In this document: positions 26,591-36,210 of the stretch, in pieces
How the letters are laid out: every line of letters starts with the position of its first letter
How positions within the stretch are numbered: the first letter of the stretch is position 1
Origin: Streptomyces sp. B21-105
GTDB lineage: Bacteria > Actinomycetota > Actinomycetes > Streptomycetales > Streptomycetaceae
Length of the DNA: 64,000 nt
Reading direction: 5' to 3'
Assembly (NCBI RefSeq): GCF_036898465.1
Contig: NZ_JARUMJ010000001.1
Location: 930,001 to 994,000 of the forward strand
Made by a program: the position numbers and the translations under genes
Notes under the pieces: generated by a model
The model's input: only the letters and a program-made list of their open reading frames with translations
Told to the model about the DNA's origin: nothing
The model's database searches: none

Positions 26591-27508
26591 ATGGCTGCCT
26601 CCGGCTTCCCGGTCGCCGCGCCCATCGGTCTGGTGCGCAGCGCTGCGGAGGATCCCGCACTGAGCGCTTGGCTGGGCCGGGTCGACCAACTCGTGGACGC
26701 GGCCTGCCGCCGCTGGGACCTCGACAAGGTCGCAGCCTTGCCCGCCCAGTACAGCGTCGTGCTGGAAGTCAGGCAGCCGGACGGCGCACCCGCGGTGCTC
26801 AAGGTGATCCCGCCCGACGACTTCGCGGCACTCGAGGTCCCCGCCCTGCGTGCCTACGACGGAGAGTCCTCGCCCCGGTTGCTAGCCTACGACGAGACTC
26901 TGGACGCCGCGCTGCTCGAAAGGGTCGGGCCGGCACGCCCGTTGTCACATCTGCCCGATGATGAGGCCACCAGGGTCCTCGCCACGGTGATGCGACGACT
27001 GTGGACGGTGCCGGCCTCGCGGCTGCAACCGCCCAACCGCCTGTCCGACTGGGCGACACAACGACCGGCGATCATGCGTTCACGCGCCGGAGGACGTCCG
27101 GGCCTGGTGCCGCCAGACCTTTTGGACCAGGCCACCGAAATTCTGCGGTGTTGGGACAGCTCGGTCGACGACGTGATCCTGCACGGCGATCTGCACCACG
27201 CCAACGTGCTCTCCTCCGACCGGTGCGGCTGGGTCGCCATCGACCCCTGCGGTCGAATCGGACACCGCGAGGCGGACGTTGCGGCGATGCTCAGGAACCC
27301 CTGGGGTGCCGAACTCGACGTGGAACGGCTGCGTGCCAGGAACGAGCGTCGCCTCGACATCCTGCGGGCGATGCTGGACCTGGACCTGGACCGGTGTCGG
27401 CAGTGGGCCTTCGCCAACTCTCTCGACCTGGCCATCTGGAGTGCCGTCTCCGGTCGGCCCGACGACTTCGACCATCTCTTCGCGGTCGCGCTCAGCCTCA
27501 GGGAATGA
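26591..27508 (+). CDS. Aminoglycoside/hydroxyurea-type phosphotransferase (APH(6)-like)
   Basis: 305 residues starting 1 nt after the previous stop. The catalytic block LHGDLHHANVL is followed by GWVAIDPCGRIGHREADVAAMLRNPWG. The pattern 'HGDLHHxNxL...IDP-x-G-x-x-G-x-x-x-x-D' is that of the streptomycin 6-phosphotransferase/hydroxyurea kinase family rather than general APH(3'). The N-terminus has VLKVIPPDD, the nucleotide-binding Lys. In a biosynthetic cluster such enzymes either protect the producer by phosphorylating the product or install a phosphate removed at export. Confidence 0.75.
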   Translation: MAASGFPVAAPIGLVRSAAEDPALSAWLGRVDQLVDAACRRWDLDKVAALPAQYSVVLEVRQPDGAPAVLKVIPPDDFAALEVPALRAYDGESSPRLLAYDETLDAALLERVGPARPLSHLPDDEATRVLATVMRRLWTVPASRLQPPNRLSDWATQRPAIMRSRAGGRPGLVPPDLLDQATEILRCWDSSVDDVILHGDLHHANVLSSDRCGWVAIDPCGRIGHREADVAAMLRNPWGAELDVERLRARNERRLDILRAMLDLDLDRCRQWAFANSLDLAIWSAVSGRPDDFDHLFAVALSLRE

Positions 27509-27584
27509 CAGCCGAAGAATCCGAGCCGACCCACGGTTCCAGCGACGGACCGCGGTACCGCGCCGGTACGACAAGGAGAAATGA

Positions 27585-28916
27585 ATGGCCGTCCAAGGGC
27601 AGTCCCTTGCACTCTTCGACCACGCTCCCACGCTTCGGCACGATCCCGATGACGTGCTGTTCCGATGGCCGATCCTGGAGCCGGAGGACGAGAAGGCCGT
27701 CCTCGACGTGCTCCGGCTGCACAACTTCGAGGGATCCGGAAACGTAGCGGCGTTCGAGGCGGAGTTCGCCGACTTCTGCGGTGTCGGATACGCGATCGCC
27801 CAGGTCAACGGTACGTCGGCGGTGCTGGCCGCGCTGTACGCCGCCGGTGTCCGCCCGGGCGACGAGGTGATCGTCCCCAGCGCGACGTACTGGGCCACCG
27901 CGCTGCCGGTCTACTCGCTCGGGGCGACGATCGTCTTCGCCGACGTGCAGCCGACAACCATGAACCTCGACCCGGAAGACGTCGAACGCCGGATCACGGA
28001 CCGCACCCGGGCGATCGTCGTGGTGCACATGTTGGGTTATCCGGCAGACATGGCCAGATTCCGGGAGATCGGAGACCGGCACGGGGTGAGGATCATCGAG
28101 GATGCCTCGCATGCGCACGGTTCGCTGTATCGCAAACAACGCGCCGGCGCGCTGGCCGACATCGCGGCGTTCTCCTTCTCCGGGAAGCCGATCGCGGTGG
28201 GGGAAGGCGGGATCGTCGTCACCGAGGACCGGCAGATGCACGATCGTGTCATCGCCTGGGGACAGAACTTCCGATTCCACGAGAACTACGTCGAGGACGC
28301 GGAGCTGCTTCGCTTCAAGGGCCTTCCGCTCGGAGGAGTCACCTCCCGCATGCACCCGGTCAGCGCCGCCCTCGCCCGTCAGCAGTTGCGTCGCCTCGAC
28401 AGTCGTATGGAAGAGGTGGACGCCGCCATGACCTACTTCTGGGACTGTCTCGACGGCGTTCCCGGAATCGTCCCGCACCGGCCGCCCGCTGGGGACGACC
28501 GCACCATGGGTGCCTGGTACCAGCCGCACGGGATATACGACTCGAACGCCCTGTCCGGCCTCTCCGCCCACGGCTTCATGAAGGCGGTGCGAGCCGAGGG
28601 GTTCCCCTCCTACACCCGCAACATCATCCGGGAACCGCTTCACCTGCATCCTGTGCTCAACGAGGTGGATGTCTACGGCGTCGGCCGTCCGACCAGGATC
28701 CAGAACAGCCCCCGTGACGTGCGCCAGCCCCTGGGCAGCCTGCCGGTGACCGAGGGACTGCGCGCCTTCAGCGTGCCGCCGTTCAAGAGGTTTGACGCCC
28801 CCCGCATCCGCCGCTATGCCGACCTGTTCGCGAAGGTCGCCGAACATCACCGTGAGTTGCTCTCCACCGACCCCGGTGACGACGCGGTGGTGGTGGACGA
28901 ACGGGGCAACGGGTAG
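27585..28916 (+). CDS. DegT/DnrJ/EryC1-family PLP aminotransferase
   Basis: 443 residues after AAGGAG. The PLP lysine is about Lys201 in SFSGKPIAVGEGGIVVT. Upstream QVNGTSAVLAALYAAGVRPGDEVIVPSATYWAT and IIEDASHAHG (Asp for the pyridine nitrogen) are family hallmarks. It transaminates a keto-sugar or keto-cyclitol. The wording of the motif is closer to scyllo-inosose/AHBA-type members than to sugar 4-aminotransferases, but this is impressionistic. It sits beside an inositol-dehydrogenase-like Gfo/Idh protein, which would supply the ketone. Confidence 0.82.
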   Translation: MAVQGQSLALFDHAPTLRHDPDDVLFRWPILEPEDEKAVLDVLRLHNFEGSGNVAAFEAEFADFCGVGYAIAQVNGTSAVLAALYAAGVRPGDEVIVPSATYWATALPVYSLGATIVFADVQPTTMNLDPEDVERRITDRTRAIVVVHMLGYPADMARFREIGDRHGVRIIEDASHAHGSLYRKQRAGALADIAAFSFSGKPIAVGEGGIVVTEDRQMHDRVIAWGQNFRFHENYVEDAELLRFKGLPLGGVTSRMHPVSAALARQQLRRLDSRMEEVDAAMTYFWDCLDGVPGIVPHRPPAGDDRTMGAWYQPHGIYDSNALSGLSAHGFMKAVRAEGFPSYTRNIIREPLHLHPVLNEVDVYGVGRPTRIQNSPRDVRQPLGSLPVTEGLRAFSVPPFKRFDAPRIRRYADLFAKVAEHHRELLSTDPGDDAVVVDERGNG

Positions 28917-29905
28917 TGCGAGCGGAGCACGTCTGGATGGCGGTCGAGGAACTGCGTCGGCTGAGCGCCGACGTACTGGGCGAGATCGGTGTGCGCGAGG
29001 AAGTGGCCGAGGCGGTCGCCCAGCATCTCGTCGAGGCGGAGGCCACCGGTCACGCCACGCACGGCGTGCTGCAACTGCCCTCCCTGGTACGGGACATCCG
29101 GGCAGGCGTCCTGGACCCGAATGCCGATCCCGTCATCGAGACGCGTGGTGCACAGATGCTGGTGGACGCCAGGAGGGCCGTTTCCCACTGGGCGCTCCCG
29201 GGGATCGTGGACTGTGCGGTGGAGGCGGCCCGGCGGGACGGCGCGTGCACAGCGTATATCCGGAACATCGGCAGCACCGGTCGGCTGGGCGCCTACGTTG
29301 CCAGAGCGGCGAGGCGCGGAATGGCCGCGCTGTTCGTGACGGGCTCCCTGGGACAGCCCCATGAGGCACTCGTCGCGGCGTTCGGCGGGCGGGAACGCCT
29401 GCTGGGCTCCAACCCCATCGCCTTCGCCGCACCCACCTCCGGCGCCCCGCTCGTCGTCGACCTCTCCACGGCGGCCACCACCATGGGGGAACTCCGGCGC
29501 AGTCGGCTGCTGGGCGTCCCCCTGGAGTCGCCCGCGGTCATCGACAGCTCCGGCGAACTCTCGAGGGAGCCAGCCGCTTTCTACGCAGGCGGCGCGATCG
29601 TTCCCGCAGCCGGGCACAAGGGCTACGCCCTCGCGCTGATGGCCGCCGCTCTCGGGGCGCTCTCCGGAGGCCATACCGCAGACGGCCGCCTCGCCGGATC
29701 GTTCCTGCTCGTCATCCGCCCGGCTTCGGAGACCTACGCGACGGAACTGAGAGTGGCCCTGGACAGGGTCAGAAGTACGGACGGCGTGCGTGTCCCCGGT
29801 GACCGCCCTGGCCGTACCGGACATCAGGAGGAGCAGTTCAAGGTGGCTGTCCCGGTCGTAGTACTGCAGGAGATCAATCGGATCCGGGAAGGGAGGAACC
29901 GGTGA
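28916..29905 (+). CDS. Ldh2-family NAD(P)-dependent dehydrogenase
   Basis: 329 residues; the GTG start overlaps the TAG of the aminotransferase. Motifs of the malate/L-lactate/sulfolactate dehydrogenase type: ATGHATHGVLQLP, with the catalytic His in THG; IRNIGSTGRLGAYVARAARRGM; FGGRERLLGSNPIAFAAP; and AGHKGYALALM. The family oxidises 2-hydroxy acids or reduces ketones and imines. In the cluster it could make a 2-keto acid or set a stereocentre in the acyl part. About 329 aa is close to the family length. Confidence 0.75.
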   Translation: MRAEHVWMAVEELRRLSADVLGEIGVREEVAEAVAQHLVEAEATGHATHGVLQLPSLVRDIRAGVLDPNADPVIETRGAQMLVDARRAVSHWALPGIVDCAVEAARRDGACTAYIRNIGSTGRLGAYVARAARRGMAALFVTGSLGQPHEALVAAFGGRERLLGSNPIAFAAPTSGAPLVVDLSTAATTMGELRRSRLLGVPLESPAVIDSSGELSREPAAFYAGGAIVPAAGHKGYALALMAAALGALSGGHTADGRLAGSFLLVIRPASETYATELRVALDRVRSTDGVRVPGDRPGRTGHQEEQFKVAVPVVVLQEINRIREGRNR

Positions 29906-31029
29906 CGAACGACAGGGCGGTGGTGCTCGTCGGATGCGGTTACGCCGCGGACTTCTATGTCGCCTGCCTCACCAGTTACCCGCACCTCAAGCTGGTCGGT
30001 GCCTACGACATCGACCAGGAACGGGCGACGACGTTCTGCGGCTTCCATGGGATAACCCGCTTCGGCAGCCTGACGGAGGCACTCGATCAGGACGCGATCG
30101 TCGCGAACCTGACGACGATCGAGAGCCACCACGAGGTCACCAAGGCGGCGCTGCTCAGGGGGCGGCACGTCTTCAGCGAGAAGCCGCTGGCGCTAGCGCA
30201 GGCCGAGACGGACGAGCTCCGGCACCTCGCCGAAACCCGCGGGCTTCTGCTGGCGTCGGCGCCGAGCACCTCGCTCGGCCCCTGCTATGGCGCCGTACGG
30301 GAGGCATTGCACGGTGGCCTCATCGGCCGACCCCTCGTCGTGCATGCCAATCTTGAGGACGGTGCCGTTCACAGGATGGACTACCGGAACTGGATCAGTC
30401 CCTCCGGTCAGCCCTGGCCGGCCCGCCACGAGTTCGCCGCTGGCCCCATTCTGGAGCACGCTGGCTACCAACTCACCTGGCTGGTCCGACTGTTCGGCGG
30501 GGTGAAGCAGATGACGGGGATGACGACGACCGTGGAGCCCGCGCCCCGGCCGAAGGAGGCGACCGACTGGAGATTCGGCCCGAACCTGGCCCTGTGGAGT
30601 CTCACCCATGACAGCGGCGTCGTGACGCGGCTGAGTGCCGGAGGAGTGGCCCCCCGTGACTACTCCATGCGGATCTTTGGCGAGGAGGGCGTACTTGAGG
30701 TGGAGGACGTGATGCGTCTGAACTCACCCGTCGCGTATCGGCGTTCGGCCTCGGTGACGGAACACAGCCGGATCGGCTATCTCGGACCCACTGAGCGCCT
30801 GCGCTACGACACGCCCCCACCTCCCTACGACGACACCCACTACATCGACTTCGCGGCCGGCCTGGCAGAGATGGCGGACTGCCTGGACGGTCCCGGTGCA
30901 CCCCGGCTCGGCCTTCCGCTGTCGGCACACGTCCTTGAGCTGACGCTGGAACTCATCACATCAGGGGCCCGGACCGTACGCCCCACGACACGATACGGCG
31001 AACCGCGAGAGACGAGGACGCCCCGATGA
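29902..31029 (+). CDS. Gfo/Idh/MocA-family oxidoreductase
   Basis: 375 residues; GTG overlaps the Ldh2 stop (GTGA). N-terminal NAD-binding strand VVLVGCGYAADFYVACL, and the EKP motif in HVFSEKPLALAQAE, are the classic signature. The C-terminal substrate domain contains DYRNWISP and AGPILEHAGYQLTWLVRLFG, with a conserved His for the active site. It oxidises a sugar or cyclitol hydroxyl to a ketone, probably feeding the DegT aminotransferase. Confidence 0.8.
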   Translation: MTNDRAVVLVGCGYAADFYVACLTSYPHLKLVGAYDIDQERATTFCGFHGITRFGSLTEALDQDAIVANLTTIESHHEVTKAALLRGRHVFSEKPLALAQAETDELRHLAETRGLLLASAPSTSLGPCYGAVREALHGGLIGRPLVVHANLEDGAVHRMDYRNWISPSGQPWPARHEFAAGPILEHAGYQLTWLVRLFGGVKQMTGMTTTVEPAPRPKEATDWRFGPNLALWSLTHDSGVVTRLSAGGVAPRDYSMRIFGEEGVLEVEDVMRLNSPVAYRRSASVTEHSRIGYLGPTERLRYDTPPPPYDDTHYIDFAAGLAEMADCLDGPGAPRLGLPLSAHVLELTLELITSGARTVRPTTRYGEPRETRTPR

Positions 31030-32807
31030 CCGCCCTGTCGTCGCCTCCCTCGCCGGACGAGGTGAGCCACTTCCAGTCAATGCTTGCCGAATTCCGGCGA
31101 CTCAGCGTCGAGCCTCGCGGGGAGGCCGACCGCTTCCAGTTCCTCTGCGACCAGATGTTCACGGTATTCAGCGCATCCGGCATTTGGGAAGCCGACCGCG
31201 AGCACGATCGGCTCCTCCCCGGGGACGACAACCTCGACACCGGCAATCCGGCCTTCCATCCGCCGGACGTGTTCATGAACACGATGGTGAAACTGGCCAG
31301 CGATCCTGAGAACCTTCGCGGCTACTACGGGGGCTTCGCCCGCGACGATCTCCGGAGCGCGGTGCAAGAGTTCCTGCGGCGCACCGGGCTGCTGAGCGCC
31401 GACCAGACGGTGGACGTCGTGGCGGGCGCCGGCACAGTCCACCTCTATGACCTGCTGTGTCGGCACCTTGTGCGCCGCCCCAACGACGTCGTTCTCAGCG
31501 CGCATCCCTTCTACGGCTTCTTCCTCCCGCACGCCGAGCGCTCCGGAGGACAGACTCGGCTCGTGCGGCCCGACGACGGCTACCGGTGCTCAGGCAGTCT
31601 GGTCGCGTCCTCCATCTCGGCCGTCAACGACGAACTGCACCAGGGCTGGGCCACGACGGTCGGGCACAGGTTCCGGGCGTTCCTTACCGATGCCGCCCCT
31701 CACCTGGGTCTCTGCGTCCCGCCCCTATGGGTCGAGGAGGTCGGCAGAGCGCTCGATCGCGTTCGTACCTGGCCGGACTTCCCGGAGCAGTGCGACGGGG
31801 AGGTCTTGGATCTCCTCGGTCCGCTCCTGGCCGAAGTCGGGCTCCCCTGGCCTGCGCTCGCCCGCGTCGGCAAGCTGCCGACCGTGCCGCGCGTGGTGGC
31901 ATGGATGCACATCAACCCGAGCCAAGGCGGCGACGTCTACGGCCAGGAACACGTCAGCGCCTTGGCCGAGGTGCTGCGTTACGCCCAAGTACCGCCGATT
32001 GAGGACCTGGCCTATCACTCGGTGCGGATCCAACTAGGGGAGCTGGGCTCCTTCTTCCGCACCGGAGTGCCGACGTATCAGCTCCTGGGGCTCTCGAAGC
32101 CGTTCGGACTCGCCAACTGCCGGGTCGGCCTGCTGGTCACCGACACCGACGACGGCTACCAACTCGGCCGTCTGGTCGAGACCTCCGCCGGATGGATGCC
32201 GACGTTCCATCAGATCGCCCTTCGGGATCTGCTGGCGGACAAGGAAGTCGAACGGTATTTGCGTGAGAACTCGTCCGCGTCGCAGGACAGCTATGCCGCC
32301 AAATGCACCGTTGCCCTGGCTGTACTGCGCGGCCGACGCCACGACCCCACACTTTCCGAGGATGGGTTCGCCCACGTGAGCCGCATCGCGGACGAGACCG
32401 CCGAGGAGCTGTTCGGACCATTCGGCTCATACCCGCACGCCGCCGGGGTGCCCATCCGTAGCCTGGTCGACGACTTCCTGGCAGATGGACTCAGTGCCTG
32501 GCTGTCGGTGCCCCGGCCACCGGAGGCCGGCTTCTTCGTCATGGCGGACTGCACCTCTCTCATCACGTCGGAACTCGGCAGGGCACTGGATCTGCGCAGC
32601 GCATTCGATGTCTTCGCTCTGTTCACCCACTTCGCAGGGGTCCGCACCATTCCGGAGGAGGCCATGACGGTGGCGTCCCTGTCGACGGACACGAAACTGC
32701 TGCGCCTGAGCTTCTCCGTGCCGTCCCGGACCTGGGTGCACGCCTGTTTCCTGATCTTTCTGCTCCTGCGCCGACTGACTGAGCAAACCTCACACATCGA
32801 TCGATGA
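31026..32807 (+). CDS. Class I/II-type PLP aminotransferase, long form
   Basis: 593 residues; ATG overlaps the Gfo/Idh stop. Fold-type I motifs in order: DVVAGAGTVHLYDLLCRHL (PLP-phosphate side), HINPSQGGDVYGQEHV (matching NPxNPTG), PPIEDLAYHSV (Asp and Tyr) and LGLSKPFGLANCRVGLL with the PLP lysine at about 358. An insertion of roughly 100 residues lies between the first and second motif (about 190-290). The usual length is about 400, so nearly 200 residues are extra. It may be a transaminase or a PLP lyase/cyclase acting on an amino acid of the product. Confidence 0.65.
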   Translation: MTALSSPPSPDEVSHFQSMLAEFRRLSVEPRGEADRFQFLCDQMFTVFSASGIWEADREHDRLLPGDDNLDTGNPAFHPPDVFMNTMVKLASDPENLRGYYGGFARDDLRSAVQEFLRRTGLLSADQTVDVVAGAGTVHLYDLLCRHLVRRPNDVVLSAHPFYGFFLPHAERSGGQTRLVRPDDGYRCSGSLVASSISAVNDELHQGWATTVGHRFRAFLTDAAPHLGLCVPPLWVEEVGRALDRVRTWPDFPEQCDGEVLDLLGPLLAEVGLPWPALARVGKLPTVPRVVAWMHINPSQGGDVYGQEHVSALAEVLRYAQVPPIEDLAYHSVRIQLGELGSFFRTGVPTYQLLGLSKPFGLANCRVGLLVTDTDDGYQLGRLVETSAGWMPTFHQIALRDLLADKEVERYLRENSSASQDSYAAKCTVALAVLRGRRHDPTLSEDGFAHVSRIADETAEELFGPFGSYPHAAGVPIRSLVDDFLADGLSAWLSVPRPPEAGFFVMADCTSLITSELGRALDLRSAFDVFALFTHFAGVRTIPEEAMTVASLSTDTKLLRLSFSVPSRTWVHACFLIFLLLRRLTEQTSHIDR

Positions 32808-32844
32808 CCGACCCCGGTCAGCACAACTCACCACGGAGGGCGTC

Positions 32845-33906
32845 ATGACCGACCTGCAAGGCGAAACAGCGGTTGTCGCCAGCGACGTCGTCAAGACCTT
32901 CTTCACCCTCGACCGACAGCAAGGGTTCCTCGGTGGCCTGCGCACACTGGTGATGCCCAGGCGCCGGGCCAAGACCGCGGTGGACCGGATGTCCTTGACC
33001 GTCCGCTACGGCGAGCTCGTGGCACTGCTGGGTCCGAACGGTGCGGGCAAGTCCACCACCATCAAACTGCTGACCGGAATCCTGGCGCCGACGGCTGGTT
33101 CCGTGCAGGTAGGCGGTATCGATCCGCACCGTCACAGGGAACAGAACGCCAGAGGCATCGGAGCGGTCTTCGGGCAACGTACCCAGCTGTGGTGGGACTT
33201 GCCTGCCCGTGAGTCACTGGCGATCCTCCGGGACATCTTCGAGGTCGACGAGTCGGACTATCGAAAGCGCCTCACCGAATACGACGACCTTCTACAGTTG
33301 TCCGAGTTCTGGGACACGCGAGTGCGTCATCTGTCCCTGGGACAACGTGTCCGGTGCGACCTGGCCGCAGCGCTGCTGCACGACCCGATGATCGTGTTCC
33401 TGGACGAGCCCACCATCGGGATGGACGTCGTCGTGAAGGAGCAGGTCCGCGAGTTCCTGCGGCACCAGGTCGAACGCCGGGGCCGCGCGGTTCTGCTGAC
33501 CACCCACGACATGACGGAGGTGGACCGGCTCGCCGAGCGAGTGGTCCTCATCAATCAAGGCCGGCTCGCCTTCGACGGCTCCTTGGAGGAGCTGCGCCAT
33601 CGATACGGCGAGACATGGCAGGTGCACATCACCTTCGCCGAGCCGCAAGACCGTCCGACCGTGGAGGGACTCACGCTCGTTCGCTGGGACGGCGCGCGAG
33701 CGGTGTACGGGCCCGGACCTGTCGGCGGCGCAGGCCCCGAGGACAATCCACAAAACGCGCTGAAGCGCGTCATTGAGCAGTACGCGATAACGGATGTCGC
33801 CATTACCAAGAGCGATCTTGAGGACGTCATGCGGGCGGCGTATCTGCGCGCACCATCGTCCGGCGGGAATGCTGACGAGAACAGGACGGAAGTGGTGGCC
33901 GGATGA
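32845..33906 (+). CDS. ABC transporter ATP-binding protein
   Basis: 353 residues with GGAGGG upstream of the ATG. Walker A GPNGAGKST (about 59-67), signature LSLGQRVRCDL, Walker B MIVFLDEPTIGMD and H-loop LLTTHDMTEV. The variant LSLGQ and the 'W-x-D-L-P' in TQLWWDLP after the Q-loop are typical of ATPases paired with DUF990-type ABC-2 permeases. A C-terminal tail of about 90 residues follows. With the next two genes it forms a complete exporter, likely for the cluster product. Confidence 0.88.
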   Translation: MTDLQGETAVVASDVVKTFFTLDRQQGFLGGLRTLVMPRRRAKTAVDRMSLTVRYGELVALLGPNGAGKSTTIKLLTGILAPTAGSVQVGGIDPHRHREQNARGIGAVFGQRTQLWWDLPARESLAILRDIFEVDESDYRKRLTEYDDLLQLSEFWDTRVRHLSLGQRVRCDLAAALLHDPMIVFLDEPTIGMDVVVKEQVREFLRHQVERRGRAVLLTTHDMTEVDRLAERVVLINQGRLAFDGSLEELRHRYGETWQVHITFAEPQDRPTVEGLTLVRWDGARAVYGPGPVGGAGPEDNPQNALKRVIEQYAITDVAITKSDLEDVMRAAYLRAPSSGGNADENRTEVVAG

Positions 33907-34742
33907 CACGTGCGAGTCACGGGGACCTTTCACGGCAACGCGCCTCGACCGTCCAGTGGAAGGTCGCACGAGTCACGGCCCTGGGGGAAGTTTTCCAGTC
34001 CGGTCGGCTGGTGGGTACGGCGGTCAGGCTGACCATACAGGTCCTGCTGACGACCAGCCTGTGGCGAGCGCTCTACGCAGAGACGGAGTCGAGCGCCGGA
34101 CTTGACCGCGACCAGGCCGTCACCTTTGCGGTGCTGGCGGCTCTGTCCCTGCAAATACGGGGCATGGACCGGTCCGCTGCGCGCGACACGCTCATTCAGC
34201 ACATGTACGACGGCACCGTGCTTTATTGGTATCTGCGGCCGCTGCCGGCACGGCACTACTACTGCATCCGAGCAGTCGGAGATCAATTGTACGGCGCACT
34301 CTGGACACTGATCGGATATACCGCCTGCTTGGTATCAGGAATCGTCGCCCCCCCGGTTTCCGGATCAGTAGCAGCACTTTTTGCCGTCAGTCTGCTGTTC
34401 GGGCAGATCACCGTCTACTACCTGTTCCTCCTGGCTGACCTGATCTGCTTTTGGACCATGCTGAATAATTCCGCAGTCCTCATTCTTCGCTTCATCCAGA
34501 ACCTACTTTCGGGCGTTTTCGCCCCCTTGTGGTTCTTCCCGGGGTGGTTCATCGATGTCAGCTCATTTCTTCCGTTTCAGGGAACTCTCAATACGCCTCT
34601 TTCGATATATGTGGGCCGCATCCCCGTGGGCACCGCCCTGCGTGAGATCGCCACCCAGTTGGTGTGGTGTCTTCTGCTTGCTGGAATTTCACGGAAAATA
34701 TGGAGCCAAGCTTCCAAGCGCGTAACGGTGCAGGGAGGATGA
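33903..34742 (+). CDS. ABC-2-type permease subunit 1
   Basis: 279 residues; ATG overlaps the ATPase stop. About six hydrophobic segments are visible, including YGALWTLIGYTACLVSGIVA, VAALFAVSLLFGQITVYYLF and FAPLWFFPGWFIDVSSFLPF. It is part of a two-permease exporter. The 3' half is clearly lower in GC than its neighbours, suggesting foreign origin of this segment. Confidence 0.78.
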   Translation: MTRASHGDLSRQRASTVQWKVARVTALGEVFQSGRLVGTAVRLTIQVLLTTSLWRALYAETESSAGLDRDQAVTFAVLAALSLQIRGMDRSAARDTLIQHMYDGTVLYWYLRPLPARHYYCIRAVGDQLYGALWTLIGYTACLVSGIVAPPVSGSVAALFAVSLLFGQITVYYLFLLADLICFWTMLNNSAVLILRFIQNLLSGVFAPLWFFPGWFIDVSSFLPFQGTLNTPLSIYVGRIPVGTALREIATQLVWCLLLAGISRKIWSQASKRVTVQGG

Positions 34743-34743
34743 T

Positions 34744-35565
34744 GTGACAAGGACCGTCGGCGCCATCCGGACACTACGCATCATTCTCCGTCTCACTGCC
34801 CTCAATCTGAGGGCCAGGATGGACTATCGAACTGAATTTCTGCTCAGTGTCACGGTGGGCGCCATGTGGCAGATCGCCGTCCTGGTCTTCGCCACGGTCC
34901 TCCTCGTGAGGTTTCCCGGAATGGGAGGCTGGTCAAGCGGAGCAGTTCTGCTGATCGCGGGTACACGCCTGCTGAGTCATGGACTCTACGTCCTGATTTT
35001 CGGTAGGGTGGCCGGGTTGACGTCACTTGTGCAGAGCGGCCAGATTGACGTCTTTCTGCTGCGGCCGATACCGGTCTACCGGCAGGTGCAGCTCGCATTC
35101 TTCAATGTCAATGCGATCGGTGACTTACTGGTGGCCTCTGCGCTTTTCGCCTGGGCGGTGGAACGTGTCGACGTGGATTGGAGCCTGCTCAGCAGCAGTT
35201 ATCTGATCGGCGCAGTGATCGGCGGAATGTTTATGGAGGCCGCGATAGTGACGACTATTTCCTGTGCGGCGTTGCACGCTCCAGCCACCGCCTATTGGTC
35301 ACAGTGGGTAGAAGAGATCATCGGAACATTCGGAAACTATCCGCTGCATATCCTTCCGCACCTTGTCCGTGACGCGTTGACATTCGGTCTCCCCGTCGCC
35401 TTTATCGCCTACTTCCCGATTGCCGTCGTCTCAGGTAACCGGGATTCCGTAGGCGCGCCAGCTCTGCTGGTGATTTCGGCCCCTCTGATCGGCCTGCTCG
35501 CATACGCGGCGTCTCGCCGACTCTGGTTGGCGAGTCTCCACCACTACAAAGGATTCGGAAACTGA
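34744..35565 (+). CDS. ABC-2-type permease subunit 2 (DUF990-like)
   Basis: 273 residues from a GTG 1 nt after the previous stop. It begins with a basic segment, then LRARMDYRTEFLLSVTVGAMWQIAVLVFATVLL, the common start of DUF990-type permeases that face the preceding subunit. Further segments include VQSGQIDVFLLRPIPV, the conserved 'G-x-x-D-x-x-L-x-R-P' loop. It completes the ATPase-permease-permease trio. End of the main rightward unit; the next gene is convergent, 33 nt away. Confidence 0.8.
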   Translation: MTRTVGAIRTLRIILRLTALNLRARMDYRTEFLLSVTVGAMWQIAVLVFATVLLVRFPGMGGWSSGAVLLIAGTRLLSHGLYVLIFGRVAGLTSLVQSGQIDVFLLRPIPVYRQVQLAFFNVNAIGDLLVASALFAWAVERVDVDWSLLSSSYLIGAVIGGMFMEAAIVTTISCAALHAPATAYWSQWVEEIIGTFGNYPLHILPHLVRDALTFGLPVAFIAYFPIAVVSGNRDSVGAPALLVISAPLIGLLAYAASRRLWLASLHHYKGFGN

Positions 35566-35598
35566 CGCGACGAGTTGTTCGAAGGTAGGCATGGTGGA

Positions 35599-36060
35599 CT
35601 ACGCGCAGACCCGCACCAGGTGGGCCAGCATGCCCTCCGGATCGTGTAGAGGCACAGCGCCGTCAGAGACGACCCGACGCGTACCGGGATCCACGGGATT
35701 GGTCGTCGCCCAGTCATGCGAGCCGATGTTGATCTCGACCTCAAGTCCGGAAGGAGTGACGAAGCGACGCTCGGTGACCACTCCCCAGCGCTGGATTCGC
35801 ACCAGGTCACCCAGCTCCAGCTGGTCGGCCCAGGAGTCGTCGGCGTACTGGGCGATGTCCCGGGTGAGCATGACAAGGTCGACGTCAGAGTCGGGCCGGG
35901 CGGCGCTGCGCGCGAACGAGCCAACCAGAAGCAGGCCGACGACGTCGGTGTGCCCGGCGGCCCAGCGGGTGACACGGTCGATGATGCCCTGCACTTCCGC
36001 TACACGGTCGGATGACAGTCCTGCCGACGGGCGGACGGACGGTTCTTCGCGATGGACCAT
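35599..36060 (-). CDS. Nucleotidyltransferase (aminoglycoside adenylyltransferase-like fold)
   Basis: 153 residues from the ATG at 36060, supported by GAGGAG seven bases upstream; an upstream in-frame start at 36096 lacks such a site. The signature GSFARSAARPDSDVDLVM is the Pol-beta-type G-S-x9-D-x-D. The third acidic residue may be in VEINIG. These small enzymes transfer AMP to antibiotics or act as MNT-type antitoxins. Position next to the exporter favours a resistance role. No HEPN partner is adjacent. Confidence 0.7.
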   Translation of the reverse strand: MVHREEPSVRPSAGLSSDRVAEVQGIIDRVTRWAAGHTDVVGLLLVGSFARSAARPDSDVDLVMLTRDIAQYADDSWADQLELGDLVRIQRWGVVTERRFVTPSGLEVEINIGSHDWATTNPVDPGTRRVVSDGAVPLHDPEGMLAHLVRVCA

Positions 36061-36210
36061 GCCAACTCCTCTTAGATATGGGGGTGTTGGACACACACCT
36101 TAACGGCTTGTCCTCGCCTGGCGGCGCCGACGCCGTGCACCTGTACTGGAGCGATTTTGACGGACTGACAGCCAGCGAAGAATTTCGATGTCGCATGGAA
36201 GGACGGTACC
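36061..36210. promoter_or_regulatory. Divergent promoter region
   Basis: 150 bp between the divergent nucleotidyltransferase and the glycosyltransferase-like gene. It must contain at least one promoter for each side. No hexamer pair stands out, though the stretch GATATGGGGGTGTTGGACA has AT-richer pieces. An ORF at 36012-36260 overlaps it but has no family features. Confidence 0.35.

Noticed and set aside
35599..36060. MNT/HEPN toxin-antitoxin pair
   Set aside because: The nucleotidyltransferase fits an MNT protein, but there is no adjacent HEPN gene on the same strand.
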